From positions 1-64,000 of the forward strand of contig JAKCPI010005203.1 in assembly GCA_023213315.1 (NCBI GenBank): a stretch of 64,000 bases of DNA, given 5' to 3'. Source of the DNA: Euborellia annulipes (lineage: Eukaryota; Arthropoda; Insecta; Dermaptera; Anisolabididae). Under the pieces are notes generated by a model, which saw only the letters and a list, made by a program, of their open reading frames with translations, was not told the origin of the DNA and made no database searches. Both the position numbers and the translations under genes were made by a program. This document shows, piece after piece, positions 34,255-44,933 of the stretch; the first letter of the stretch is position 1, and each line of letters opens with the position of its first letter.

Positions 34255-34515
34255 CTAAGATCAACGGTTACCAGTTTAAAACCAATTTCTTATAATTCGT
34301 TGTTATTAGGCCCAAGACGAACGACTGAGTCAAAATATAATGTCAATTTCACTACCCGCTTTGGAGTTATAGAAAAGCCTCGTGCTATTCCATTCTTAAA
34401 AATTGGAACGCTGAAACAATTTGGACCTAACAGTGAAAATGAATACAACCAGTCAGATTTTGTTGACGAAATCTACTATTTAATTAAAAAAGTCATTGTC
34501 CATATTTTCAAAATA
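34255..34515 (+). other. Unidentified open frame, possible exon or transposon relic
   Basis: An 87-codon open stretch includes TTESKYNVNFTTRFGVIEKP, then RAIPFLKIGTLKQFGPNSE and QSDFVDEIYYLIKKV, ending at TAA. The composition is protein-like, unlike most frames here. An acceptor-like TTGTTATTAG precedes GCCCAAGAC at about 34,310. I recognise no domain. It could equally be a chance frame. Confidence 0.25.
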
Positions 34516-36329
34516 TAAACCTTTTTATCGAATTTTTAATCTCACAGTCAGTCTGTTTTTCCCATGTCAAATCTATACTGATTTTCCAAAAAAAATCTAA
34601 AAGTTTTGATTAATTGCAAATATTTTCTCTGCATACATGCTTCTCTTAAACTCCGCCTATTTTAGAAAGCATAAATTCATTCATTATGCAACTGGAGGGA
34701 AGTAAATCAAAATCCCTAAATTACTAATATTTTGATTGTTTCAGAGCGGGACACCCAAGAACTAAAAAATATGAGCTTTGTGGCAATCGAAATCAAATTT
34801 ATGGGCATTTTGGTTGTCTCTTTTCCAACAAGCTAAAATTATGCCAGGTTTAAACGAAAATATATTAGAAAATCTTTGATAAACAAGTGACGTTTTGGTC
34901 CTAATTCGACTTCATCAGGCATCTCGGATGTAAATATTAAGATTCTGATAAAGATATGACTTAGTACCGAAGCGTTAAAAAAAAAAATATGTAATTTAAT
35001 CACAAAAAAGTCTGAATTCGTTATTCAAACCCTTTCAAATATTTTTATCACGAAATTCAACTCATCGTTGCTAGTATTCATTAATCCAAAATTTACCATG
35101 GTATATTTGGAGTGCAATTTAATTCGTCATTGAAACACACAAAACAAATAAAAAAAAGCAATTAATTACCCATGGGAGAGTGTACAAAAATCCACACAAG
35201 TGTTATGAGTAGACGAGTAGAAAGACAACGGCCGACTAACTAATATTATAACTCGCTAACACTGCTGGGTATTAAGTATTAAGCATGTCAATTAAACAGC
35301 CGGTATATGTGTGTGTGTGTATGTGTACGAATGAGCTATATAAGTCGATCACCCTGTCCAGGCTGTCTGTACATGTCTATGCTCCTCCTTGCCTTATGAA
35401 TTGCCAATGCACTTCCATTAGACGCCTCGGTTCACTTTACAGTTAGTTACTTTGGGCTTTCGGGTTTCCCTTCTCAATTAATTTATATCTACAATGCAAA
35501 TGGGATGTCATAACACCAAGAAGAAGACTCAAGATTAAAATAATAATAAAATAAATAAAACAGAGAAAGCTTTTTCTTTATTTTATATTGTTAAGGTGAA
35601 ATTTCTATAAATCAATTGTACGTATTAATAAATATGCATGAAAAATTTAAGACGTAACTATTTTTTTTTTTTAATTTACTAGGTGCGCAGCGCTTTTTTG
35701 GGTTCCCTCCCCTGTTTTTTTTAGCTTAGTCCTTTCCCATGGGTTTCACCTTAAAAAGTTAATTATTTAAATGATAATTAAATTTAAATTTTTTATTTCG
35801 AGACAGTCAAAATAAGTCCTAGCTAAACTCGTAACATTTTCTATGCAAGATCAATCAATAAAAGGAAAAAAAGACAGGTAAACTGGATAGCGTATATCAA
35901 ATGATAATCCCTATAAAAGAAAACATTTCGGCTTTAATTAGTTAATGTCATCCTCAAAGAATATACACAATTTCAAAGAACAACACAGAGTTGTTATATA
36001 ATATCATATACAAAATTAAATATAAAACCTATCTAAATTAGTTTTTATGTGCTCATCAGACTGTATGGCGAAGTTTCAAATGTCTATAATATTTTAATAA
36101 CAGTTGGCATAATATAAATATTAGGATACGAACGAACTCTCTGAGAATATTGACCCATAATACACATGAATAAAGACCGACAAAAACTCATTAGCAAGAG
36201 CAGGCATTTGAAAGTAGGCCTATATTTAAATTCTATAATAATTATATTTTTTTACATTACGAAGTTACATGTCTCAAACTCACTAATAAATATTTTTCTC
36301 AGTGATAGACAAAATGCATTGCTAAATCC
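34516..36329. other. Non-coding with one hammerhead-like end
   Basis: The hammerhead-like motif is at 34,887-34,919 (listed separately). The stretch 35,160-35,510 is of balanced composition with a (GT)n tract, TCAATTAAACAG and GCCAATGCAC, and may be conserved non-coding DNA. The rest is AT-rich. Confidence 0.35.
34887..34919 (-). ncRNA. Hammerhead-like motif with intact CTGATGA
   Basis: On the minus strand it reads CTGATGA, then a 3-bp stem GTC/GAC, then CAAAACGTC. The catalytic 5' core is perfect, but the GAAA box has become AAAA after a C and stem II is short. Confidence 0.4.
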
Positions 36330-36460
36330 AATTGTTCAGTGGTAAAGTTTCTGCCTCTTATGCTAGGGGTCAAACGTTCGCATTCCGTTTCATGCGACCA
36401 ATTGGCTACCAATCAAATGAAATAAATAGAAAAGGCATCTGATGCCGAAAAATACCTTAA
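36330..36460 (+). mobile_element. tRNA-derived SINE (group 1), plus strand
   Basis: The head has TTCAGTGGTAAAG (A-box region), CTGCCTCTTATGCTAGGGG and CGTTCGCATTCC (B-box). The body has ATTGGCTACCAATCAAATGA, and the tail GGCATCTGATGCCGAAAA is shared with the minus-strand copies at 38.5, 41.1 and 46.5 kb. Confidence 0.65.
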
Positions 36461-36479
36461 ATAAAATAAAAAAAACTCC

Positions 36480-37105
36480 AATGGAATCCGTTTGGTATTT
36501 GGTAACCTTTTCTCCTTTCTTTCCTCTGAAGCAGGGCCGGATCTAGGGGGGGGGGCAGTGGGAGCGTGTGCCCCGGGCGGCAATTAAAGAAATATTTACT
36601 AAAAAAGGTAATGAGTAGAAACAGCAGGAGGAAAAAAGGTAAAATGATATGAATTTTGTATAGAAAACTTTAAGGAGGGGGCGGCAAATTAAATTTTGCC
36701 CCCCCCTAAAAAATCTCCTAGTTCCGGCCCTGCTCTGAACTACAAGAGTAAAGTATATTTCAAGGGCAAAATGAGAATATAAATCTTAAAGAACATCTAA
36801 AAAATAATTGATTTATGAATTTTAATCAATTAAGAAAAAAAAAAATTGCATCAGTAAAGTACTTGTAATTTTTGGCCAATTTTGTTCAAAAGTTTAGTGT
36901 CATGTGCAAGGAGGATACCTAACTTTAATATAAAATTTCAATCTCGTAGCTCATTTCCTTGTGCTTAAAAATGTCTACACACACACAGTCAGACCATGTT
37001 GCAAAAACCACTTTTTTGGACCTCAGAACGTGTATATCCATCAAAACGACATGAAACCAATACCTTATCACTATATATAGCATATTTATGTAAAAGAAAG
37101 TAAAA
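36480..37105 (+). repeat. Family A repeat interrupted by a hAT MITE
   Basis: It lacks the 5' hairpin. The segment before 36,531 and the segment from 36,733 join across the hAT insertion. The 3' block (AGACCATGTTGCAAAAACCA) and a worn terminal hairpin follow. Confidence 0.75.
36532..36732. mobile_element. hAT-type MITE inserted in family A
   Basis: The ends are CAGGGCCGGATCTAGG and CTAGTTCCGGCCCTG. The flanks CTCTGAAG and CTCTGAAC match at 7 of 8. It has the same family and size as 33,671-33,866 but opposite internal orientation. Its insertion postdates the family A copy. Confidence 0.85.
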
Positions 37106-38489
37106 ATAATTGTACCGTAATATGATTTTTTGTGTCATTATCAGTGCGATTTGGATCTATACAATTATCAATATTTATGAAAAATTGTTAATGCATTAAC
37201 TAGATCCAGAATTGACTAATGAAGGCAAGTTGCTACCGTTAGTCAAAAGGTCTATAACACAAAAAGGATAAATATATTGGCTAGGCTATAATTATTTTAT
37301 TTAATATGTATGTTCTAAATTAATTTAGACTGACTTGATCTTTCTATCACTGTCTCAATATTCCTTAGAGTGGGCCTAATACCTAAAAAACGAAGGTTAA
37401 TTTTAAATAAAGCTAGCTATAGAATATTTTTCAGATAAAAGTTTTCTTGAACAAAGAAACCCCCTTGAAAGTCATTTTGTGAAACCCTTTTCTATCGTCA
37501 CAGAGAGGGGGACATCAAATGGAAGTCACATTGAAGTCCAAAGAGAAGGAAACTTGATGTGTTTAACAACACACAAAGTGATAAGCATCATCTTTTACAA
37601 TAAATATTTAAACCCCTTAAAAGGAAAATAGCGAGAGAAAAAAATGTCCTCAAAAAGTTTTTCAAATTTAGAAAAAAGGAACGATTTTCCTTTTAAAAGG
37701 AATTCATATATAAAAAAAAAAATATTCCTTTTTGTTTTTAAAATATTTCTCCTTTCAAAGGGATAAAGAGTCCGTATTAGAGGAAATTTTTTTTTTTTTT
37801 TTTTTATAAAGAATAGTGAGAAATTATCATAAGAAATGGTCTGATTTTGCGGTTCTACTGATAATAAAAGGTCTTTACAAATTTCTTTGGAATCCAATTC
37901 CATTGTCAGAGGATCGTGTTATTTGGAAATTATTGAAGAGAGTTCAGAAAGTGAAAATATAGGCTAATAATTCACTAAAGCATTTACACTTCTCTTTATT
38001 TTGTTTATTGTATTTAATAGTATTATAATGATTTCTCTTTTTCTAAAAATATTTTTAAAATGAAGTTGCTGTTGTAAGGAAATTAATTATCCAACGCGCT
38101 AATAAATTCAGAGAAAGAGAGGGAGGGAGGGTAGTAGATATTTGAAAAAAATTAATATTAACAATATTAAGTAAAATAAGGATGTGCGATATCTCATTTT
38201 CAACTCACAATTAGAAAAAAAAATTTTAAAGGAAAAAGCGAGAGCAGGCAAAAAAAAAAAAAAATACAACGTGTCAAATTTCTTCTATCCTCTTTGTAAA
38301 TTCACTAATTAACTTTAATTAAAAGATTCCCTAAGAAGTCATGTTAAAAGCCATCAGTAACTTTAGAATTCACTCGTCACAAACAGATAGACAGAAATTA
38401 GAAGGCGTTTGATTGCTGGGACGTAGTCAATCCAATCACTAATCTCAGGTGGGATCAAATTTTAACGATTTTTCTTTTAATTTAAGCTT
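37106..38489. other. AT-rich non-coding stretch
   Basis: A lysine-rich minus-strand frame at 37,595-37,903 (102 codons) crosses a poly-T run and matches nothing I know. The stretch 38,340-38,470 is of mixed composition. No feature can be supported. Confidence 0.45.
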
Positions 38490-38610
38490 TTTCGGTATCT
38501 GAGGCTATTTAGACCACAGTTCTTATTTATTTCAATTGTTTCCAATTCAATTTGAACAAATTTTCTTTTTCAGGGACGTAATGCGAGCCCAAGACCTCGA
38601 ATAATAAAAG
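38490..38610 (-). mobile_element. SINE group 1 remnant, minus strand
   Basis: It has the tail TTTTCGGTATCTGAGGCTAT, a body with AATTCAATTTGAACAAATTT and a worn B-box (rc of TAATGCGAGCCC). Confidence 0.5.
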
Positions 38611-38668
38611 CTAATGATCAAAGTCAATTTTAAGGATGTTAGACATGTGAGTATTCGGTTGTAGAAAA

Positions 38669-39086
38669 TACAGAGTGCCCGGAAATAACAGGTACCTAGA
38701 AAAGGAGATGATTCTACATGAAAAAATAAGACTTTTTTCCTATAAACTTAATATGCCCAGGCGCTTCGTTTTCAAGATACAGGGGGTCAAAGTTGAATTT
38801 TTTTTTTTTGTTTTTTGCTAATATCTCGAAAACCGTTTGAGATATAATGTTTAGCTTCTGTACACGATTTATGTTCATTTTTCCGCTTGTTTTTTGTAAA
38901 AAGTGTAAACATTTATCCAAACGGTTCTCGAGATATTAGCAAAAAAAAAAAAAATTTCAACTTTGACCCCCTGTATCTTGAAAACGAAGCGTCTGGGCAT
39001 ATTAAGTTTATAGGAAAAAAAGTCTTATTTTTTTCATGTAGAATCATCTCCTTTTCTAAGTACCTGTTATTTCCGGGCACCCTGTA
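38669..39086. mobile_element. Long palindromic MITE (TACAGAGTGCCCGG ends)
   Basis: The arms are about 180 bp each (TACAGAGTGCCCGGAAATAA against TTATTTCCGGGCACCCTGTA) around a spacer of about 60 bp. TA flanks fit a Tc1/mariner-type target. An RNA copy would fold into one long hairpin. Open frames on both strands are mirror images and not genes. Confidence 0.8.
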
Positions 39087-39100
39087 TAAAGTCTAGGGCA

Positions 39101-39350
39101 GCGTTTTCCAAATTGTGGGTCGCGACCCATCTCCAAATCGTAGAAAAATTTTAAAGGGTAGCGAAAAAAATTGTAGAAACACACTGACACACAGACAGAC
39201 CATGTCGCGAAAACCACTTTTTTTGATTCAGCGGACCTCAAAACGTGTAAGCTTATATCCATCAAAATCTCGACATCGAATCCAATACTTTCTTATATAT
39301 ATATATGAATTAATATATATTAACCTATACTTATAGTTAAGAGAAAGTAA
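39101..39350 (+). repeat. hAT-end fragment followed by family A 3' end
   Basis: The stretch 39,101-39,128 reads CAGCGTTTTCCAAATTGTGG GTCGCGAC, a typical hAT terminus without its partner. From 39,171 the family A 3' block (AGACAGACCATGTCGCGAAA) and a terminal TA-rich hairpin follow. Confidence 0.6.
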
Positions 39351-41089
39351 ATATATATATTTAAATATATTAAAAACACTAGGTTATACATTTCAAAGAT
39401 TTATTCAAAATTAACATTTATTAATAATTACAATATAATTTAGTATTTTAATTTAATTATTTAAATTTTCATATAGGACAATAAAATATTTTTAATGAAA
39501 TGAAAAAAATTCTTGCTGGCCATGTCTGTTTATTTATTAATTTAAAAGAATGTTGGCATAAGGCCACCAGCCATTTTTGCCCCCGATATGAGTCTGTATT
39601 TCTCTATGTAAAAAAATAGAAAAAAAAAAAAACCTTGTTTCTCTAAATATTCATCAAATTCTATTTTAAAATTAATGAATGAATACAAATCAAGAGCGCC
39701 TCTACTAGAACTTTGCCTCTCCCCGCCCTTGCGAGTTATGAAGGCTATTTTGTTATTAAATTTACATTTATTAATGTCTCTTAATGAATTTTAAATAACT
39801 TGTTTTGCTATTTTATATCCTATTTATTTTTCAATGCTTGCCTGATATTATTTGTATTTTTTTTTTAGGGGTCCAATCTATTTCATGCAATCAGTAAAAG
39901 TAAAATTTAAATTTAATACCGAGATAATAGAGATTTTATATTTATTTTCTAAAGATGAATTATTATATAATTTGATTTATTGATGATCGAATATTGTCAA
40001 GATTACAAAGATAACAGTTATCAAAACGATTTATTGATGAAATTTTTTTGTTTTTGTCAAAGAGAGAAAAATATTTTTGTTTCTCCTCTATATACGTATA
40101 TCCTCTTTATGAATTGTACGTTCAAAAAAAAAAAAAAAAAATTCATTATTCAATCATGACATGAAAATAAAATTTCTATGTATATATACGTATATTGCAT
40201 AGTGTTGGATAGAGAGTGAGGGAATTTATATTTTAAAGAAATAACCCTCGATTTATACGGTACATTGCCCTCCGCAAAGTTTGTCATAAATTCAGGACAA
40301 TATTTGTTATAAAGCAAAAAGCTTTTTAGATTTAAAAGGGGAAGAGATTTCATGCGATAATATTAATAATGACGTTTCGCTATTTCGTTATGCTTTCCAT
40401 TTCTAACAAGAATAAAAAAATATAGACAAGGCGAAATATTAACCTGACAAATAAATAATTGTTTAAATTTTATAACATTTTTTGTCTAATTATTAGGCCT
40501 ATATCATTTCATCTATTAGGAGTCCGGCGCAGATCTTGCTAACACTCCTATATTGTTTTGAGATATTTCAATTTTAAACAATATAAACACACCAATAGGA
40601 AATTTTTTTGCACTATCTGCAGCCCACCCCTTCATATAATTTAAATGAGTTCAAATTTTTGAGATTTTTTTTTTAATTTGTTAATGGTGCGCGCGTCTCG
40701 GGGTGCTAATTTTGGGAGATTCCAGCGGCCATAATTTTGAAGCTATCGACCTCAAATTTTTTTTTAAATTAAAGCTATTTAAAATATCTACAACTTATGA
40801 AAGCCCTTTTTTTGATTTCCGAAAAAATAAATTTTTTTTTTAGATTAATTGCATTAAATAAAAGACATTTTTAAAAAATTCGCTCTATAACTTATAGATA
40901 ATTAAATTAGTAATCATTTTGTTAAAAAATAATTAATTTTTTACCCTTAATTAATTAGCTGGAATCTTTCAAATGAAATGGAATAAATCGCTTGTTTCCC
41001 TATGGGAAAAACTAACGCCATCTCTTGCCGCCTAGAGTAACACGGCAATGAATCGTCTTCTAACGGTTTTTCGAGAGCACTTTAATGTC
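39351..41089. other. AT-rich non-coding stretch
   Basis: A poly-A run is at 40,124-40,141. The stretch 40,560-40,930 has TTTTTGAGATTTT-type simple repeats and GTGCGCGCGTCTCGGGGTGC. Nothing is identifiable. Confidence 0.4.
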
Positions 41090-41285
41090 TTTTTCGGCAT
41101 CTATGGCCATTTAGACCCCATCCCTATTTATTTCAAATTATTTGCAGCTAATTCAAATGAAATTTTATTTCAGTACCTGAGGTTATTTAGAACCCTCAAT
41201 GTAATTTAGAAAAATTTAATCACTCTGGAGGGGAAGCGAACCCACTAATCCGAAAAGCTCTGTGCTACGGTCTAAGGGCCATCTT
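41090..41285 (-). mobile_element. SINE group 1, minus strand
   Basis: It has the tail TTTTCGGCATCTATGGCCAT and, on the minus strand, the B-box GTGGGTTCGCTTCCCC. The anticodon-arm-like segment is GTAGCACAGAGC. It is the best preserved minus-strand copy of the group. Confidence 0.65.
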
Positions 41286-41384
41286 TAATATGCGAATATA
41301 AAAATTATTAGCTTAATTTTTTTTTCCCTAAATAAACTTTATTTTATATTATTTGTGTTTGTTATATCATAAACTTTGGATATT

Positions 41385-41760
41385 AATTAATTCCGATCTG
41401 AAGACCTAATTTGATTGGACTCTGTAGATTGTTGAAAGTTATGAGAATGAGTGAGAGCGAGAGAGAATAAAGATAAAATGCATCGTCGGCCAAATGAGGG
41501 CGAAATAGAAGAGAGAGAGGAGAGAAAATGAACCAGAGAGAGATGGAAGGGTTGAGGATGGGTGGTCCAGGAGGTTGGGATGCTGGGGTGACTATCGCTG
41601 GCAGCCAGCATCATGGCCGACACAAAGGGCTGATATTAAAGCGAAGCTGCTGCATCTCCCACCTCCGATCGATGCACGATGCCAACACCCCAAAAATCAC
41701 CACATTTTTCAAGATTCTTTCCACCTTTTTTTTTTTTTTTTTTGGGAAGGGTGAATAGGA
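41385..41760. other. GC-rich island, possible first exon
   Basis: The plus-strand frame MNQREMEGLRMGGPGGWDAG, then VTIAGSQHHGRHKGLILKRS, runs to a TAG at about 41,756. Minus-strand frames are also open (MMLAASDSHPSIPTSW). A GAGAGA purine tract precedes the plus frame. No domain is recognised. It is more complex than its surroundings, so either a short exon or regulatory DNA is possible. Confidence 0.25.
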
Positions 41761-42142
41761 GTAATCCACTTTAGATTAAATCACAAAACAATTCTTTTTT
41801 TTTTAAATTATTACTATGAACGTAGTGTCAGGTTAAAATTTTAGAGTTTAAGGAGTTGATAAGAAAAATTGAATTTGGATAGAAACGGAAATTATGGTGT
41901 GTGCTCGCTTGATTTACATAAATGATGAATGGTGTAATTAAATTTAGTGAGAGAGGAAATAAGCGATGTTGTAGAATTTCGAAAATTATTGATGAAGAGA
42001 GAGAATTGAATTGAGGTAATAATTTTTTTTTACTTTCTCTTAGCTATATATGAAATACAATGTGGAAAAAGGCCGTAATACAGATAGAAGATGAAATAAA
42101 AACAAGACTTGTTTTCGGCCCAAATTATTTAATTTCCCTTTG

Positions 42143-42179
42143 TCGACGTTTCGGGGGCTAAACGTCACCCATCTTCAGG
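42143..42179 (-). ncRNA. Hammerhead-like motif, best preserved
   Basis: On the minus strand it has CCTGAAGA, stem II GGG/CCC, then CGAAACGTCGAC. All core positions fit CTGANGA...GAAA with cleavage triplet GTC. Stem III would be the self-complementary ACGT, so cleavage would probably need a dimeric or multimeric RNA. Confidence 0.55.
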
Positions 42180-42651
42180 ATCTATATTACAAGCAATACA
42201 TATGTCTTTTACAAAACTATGTTTTTCTACTCAGTCTGTTTTTGACTTGTTTTTGGGTCAAGGTTAATAAATTTACTAGATATTCATTTTTGAGAGGTAT
42301 TTATTTTCTGAGACCGACTGAGTAGAAAAACATCGTTTTGTAAAAGAAATTAATGTTCACCAGTCCGACATCCTCAAAGTAAAGCAATACATATAATCAG
42401 AAACTTTACTACCTAATTATTGCTGACTACAACGTATTTATATATAATCCTGCGTTTCGTCGAGTACCATCGAGTGCAGCTACAAACAAGATCGGTGACA
42501 TAAAATCCTGATTACAACACACCTAGTGGGGCATAGAAGGAAGAACACCTTTGTAAGTAGAGTGGTATTTATAATGCCTTTCTACCTATTGAGCGTGATT
42601 GATGTGTATTAATAAAGTTTCTGATTATATGTATTGCTTGTAATAAAGGTC

Positions 42652-42686
42652 CTGAAGACGGTAGACGTTTAGTCCCCGAAACGTCG
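42652..42686 (+). ncRNA. Hammerhead-like motif, inverted partner
   Basis: CTGAAGACGG is followed by CCCCGAAACGTCG. It has the same core as the minus-strand partner, with different stem II bases that still pair (GG/CC). Confidence 0.55.
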
Positions 42687-43196
42687 AAAAAGGAAAATTA
42701 AATAATTCGGGCTAAAAACAAGTCTTGTTTTTATTTCATCTTCTATATATACTATATATGAAATATTTATTTAGAGAGAAAGTATTGCGATAATGTCAAA
42801 AATTCGATGTCGAGATTTTTCATGTTATATTTCGAACAAAATCGGCCAAAAAGTTCTAGAACTTTATTTTTTCAGTATTTTTCTTTTTTTATTTTCTCAA
42901 AATTCGGTCCACGATTTTAATTAAAATTCGGTCCAATGATTTTGATTAAAATTCAAAAATCAATTATTTTTTTTTAATGCACTTTAAAATGTATATTCTC
43001 GTTTTGCCCTTGAAATCTTTTGAAGCACACTTTACTCTTGTATAAATTATGATATGCAAGTGGTCTAGTTTGGAACTAAGATGCTATGGGAAACTAAATA
43101 TATCTCGGCACAAAAATGACAAGTACAGTACACAACTTTCTCTTGCCGAATGGTAATTACTCGTTATGAGAGGTGTTCCTTATGCGAGGTTCTACT

Positions 43197-43375
43197 GTAC
43201 TAGTACTTTTGGCAGATTTTATTTAAAAGGTTATTTTTGCGCATCAGGAGCGTATCTAATTTAAATATAAAATATCAACCTTGTAGCTCATTTTTTTATA
43301 CTATATTTTGAACCCAGACCCATTTTTTTTGGACTTTAAGGACTCAAAATGTGTATTTCGATCAAAATGATAAAG
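43197..43375 (+). repeat. Family A fragment, plus orientation
   Basis: It starts near CTAGTACTTTTGGCAGATTT and runs to the worn 3' block (ACTCAAAATGTGTATTTCGA). The terminal hairpin is absent. It abuts a minus-strand copy, so the two are tail to tail. Confidence 0.6.
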
Positions 43376-44240
43376 TAAAAAAGTTTTTGTTAAGTTCATA
43401 GATAAAATAACACTAAGCTTATTTCTACTTTTAACATTAAAAATTCCACGTAATAATTTTTCTTTTTTATTATTATTATATCACTATATCCTTGAGATCT
43501 TATTACATACTCTTCAAATAAATCTTGTCTTTTGAAGTATTGGTTTTCAAGGAGACCAGATGGAACATAACGGATATTATATGAAAAAAAAAAATAGCTC
43601 CGTGGAATACATAAGTAAATCAGGGGGAAAAACGACCCTAGAGAAATAGGAAAACTTCAAAAGAGAGAGAGAGAAGGGTTTAAATATTATATATATATAA
43701 TATGCGCAAGCATTAAATGACAATCAATCAAATTTAATCAGGGGATGTGTGGGTGGGGTATTCGCAACCAACAGGGTGGATAATTAATCATCTACTTCTC
43801 TCTAGCAGTTCTCTCTCTCTCGACCTCTTATTTAGCCAAAGGATCATTCATTAAATGAATAATCAACAGCGCGCCAGTCGTCGACGACGACGACGACAAC
43901 GACCTTCGGATATTCGCAAATACAATGAATGCCTGGAAAAATTAATGCCATTCTAATGGCGAGCGACAAACGAGAAATTCATTTCTCTCTCTCGCTCTCT
44001 CTATTGCCATGAATTTAAGCTGAATTGCCTTGTGATTAATCAAGAGTTGAATTTATTATTAACTAATATTTTATACATTAGAAATAATTAGATTTGTAAT
44101 ATTAAAGGTTAAAATCTTCTTAGGTTGGTTTATTCAAGTTAGAAGTTAGAAATGGCATGTAGAAATTTGGAGTTTATGCTTTCACAGTTAAAAGTATTTG
44201 ATTTTCGGTTTAACTGTGGTTTATTTGTAAAAATTACAAA
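43376..44240. promoter_or_regulatory. Non-coding; candidate conserved element at 43.8-44.05 kb
   Basis: The stretch 43,830-44,045 is unusually complex. It has GGATCATTCATTAAATGAAT (dyad TTCATTAAATGAA), a (GAC)n run after CAGTCGTC, AAAAATTAATGCCATTCTAA and GCCTTGTGATTAATCAAG. Several homeodomain-type ATTA/TTAAT cores cluster here. There is no open frame and no repeat family match. Enhancer function is inference only. Confidence 0.35.
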
Positions 44241-44272
44241 GTTTCGGCCCTTCATTCTGTGGCCTTCTTGAG
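44241..44272 (-). ncRNA. Hammerhead-like motif
   Basis: On the minus strand it has CTCAAGA (one change from CTGANGA), stem II GGCC/GGCC with an AGAATGAAG loop, then CGAAAC and an AATAAA tail. The cleavage triplet is lost. Confidence 0.4.
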
Positions 44273-44404
44273 GTACAGTACAATTCAGTTAAGATTACAT
44301 CTATGACAATCTCAATTCAATTGAATCTTTTTCCTCTAGCACTAAACCACAGCACTGCACTCGGATATTTAGAGGAAGAAAATTTTATAATCTATAGGTC
44401 TACA

Positions 44405-44495
44405 ACTCAAATAGCCGAGTGCAGTTATGTGGTCTAGATGTAGGGTATGCCGAGTCAAATTGGCAGTTCATGATTCAACTCCCGGTGATATTTAG
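44405..44495 (+). mobile_element. tRNA-derived SINE head (group 4)
   Basis: TAGCCGAGTGCAGTTATGTG, GATGTAGGGTATGCCGAGTC and a worn B-box (GATTCAACTCCC) match 25,530-25,603. Confidence 0.55.
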
Positions 44496-44689
44496 ACTTT
44501 TATGGATATTTGAGCTAATAAATATTAATAGTAGATATTATATAGTATAGATAGATAAAATAGTCACTTTAGTACTAGAATTTTTTCTATTTTGAATTAT
44601 CTACTGTAAGCCTACGTAAATTACCTACGTGAAGTCTTTTAGTAAACTCAAAAGACGTACTTTTGAATAATTTAAACATGTAGGTCTGT

Positions 44690-44925
44690 CAATGGCGGAT
44701 ACAGGGGGACAAAGGGGGTACTTACCCCCCTGAGATTTGAAAAAAATGTATTTTTAATGTAAAATTTTAAAAATTAATACTTAAAAATTTGATTTGTATT
44801 TATATTCTGGCAAACAAGTACAGAATGCGCCTTTAAATTACCGAAATTAAGAAAAAAATGTGTGCTGTCACCAGTCACTCCAGATTACCCCCCCCCCCCG
44901 AGAAACACCTCTGGATCCGCCACTG
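44690..44925. mobile_element. hAT-type MITE with perfect 8-bp duplication
   Basis: The ends are CAATGGCGGATACAGGGG and CCTCTGGATCCGCCACTG. The flanks AGGTCTGT (44,682-44,689 and 44,926-44,933) are identical. The interior contains a hairpin module (about 44,805-44,890) related to the family A 5' hairpin. Confidence 0.9.
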
Positions 44926-44933
44926 AGGTCTGT

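Larger units (their letters stand above)
42058..42751. mobile_element. Hammerhead-bearing retroelement with 14-bp duplication
   Basis: Exact 14-bp direct repeats CTATATATGAAATA (42,044-42,057 and 42,752-42,765) flank a 694-bp insertion in family A. Inside, arms of about 120 bp (42,084-42,202 and 42,625-42,746) are inverted and each carries a hammerhead-like motif. A second inverted pair lies inside (about 42,210-42,240 and 42,308-42,338, TTTTTCTACTCAGT). It has no open frame. The arrangement fits a Penelope-like element with inverted terminal copies or a retrozyme dimer. Confidence 0.75.
42031..43165 (-). repeat. Family A repeat interrupted by a hammerhead retroelement
   Basis: The terminal hairpin arm TACTTTCTCTTAGC (42,031) and its partner TTTAGAGAGAAAGTAT (42,769) are separated by a 694-bp insertion. 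The body then runs to the 5'-hairpin region near 43,150 in minus orientation. Confidence 0.75.

Noticed and set aside
37595..37903. 102-residue minus-strand open frame
   Set aside because: Lysine/phenylalanine-rich frame through a poly-T run, with no domain, no splice sites and no codon signal.
38714..39265. Open frames at 38,714, 38,887 and 39,056
   Set aside because: They are mirror translations of the palindromic MITE arms (the same peptide NFDPLYLENEA appears from both arms).
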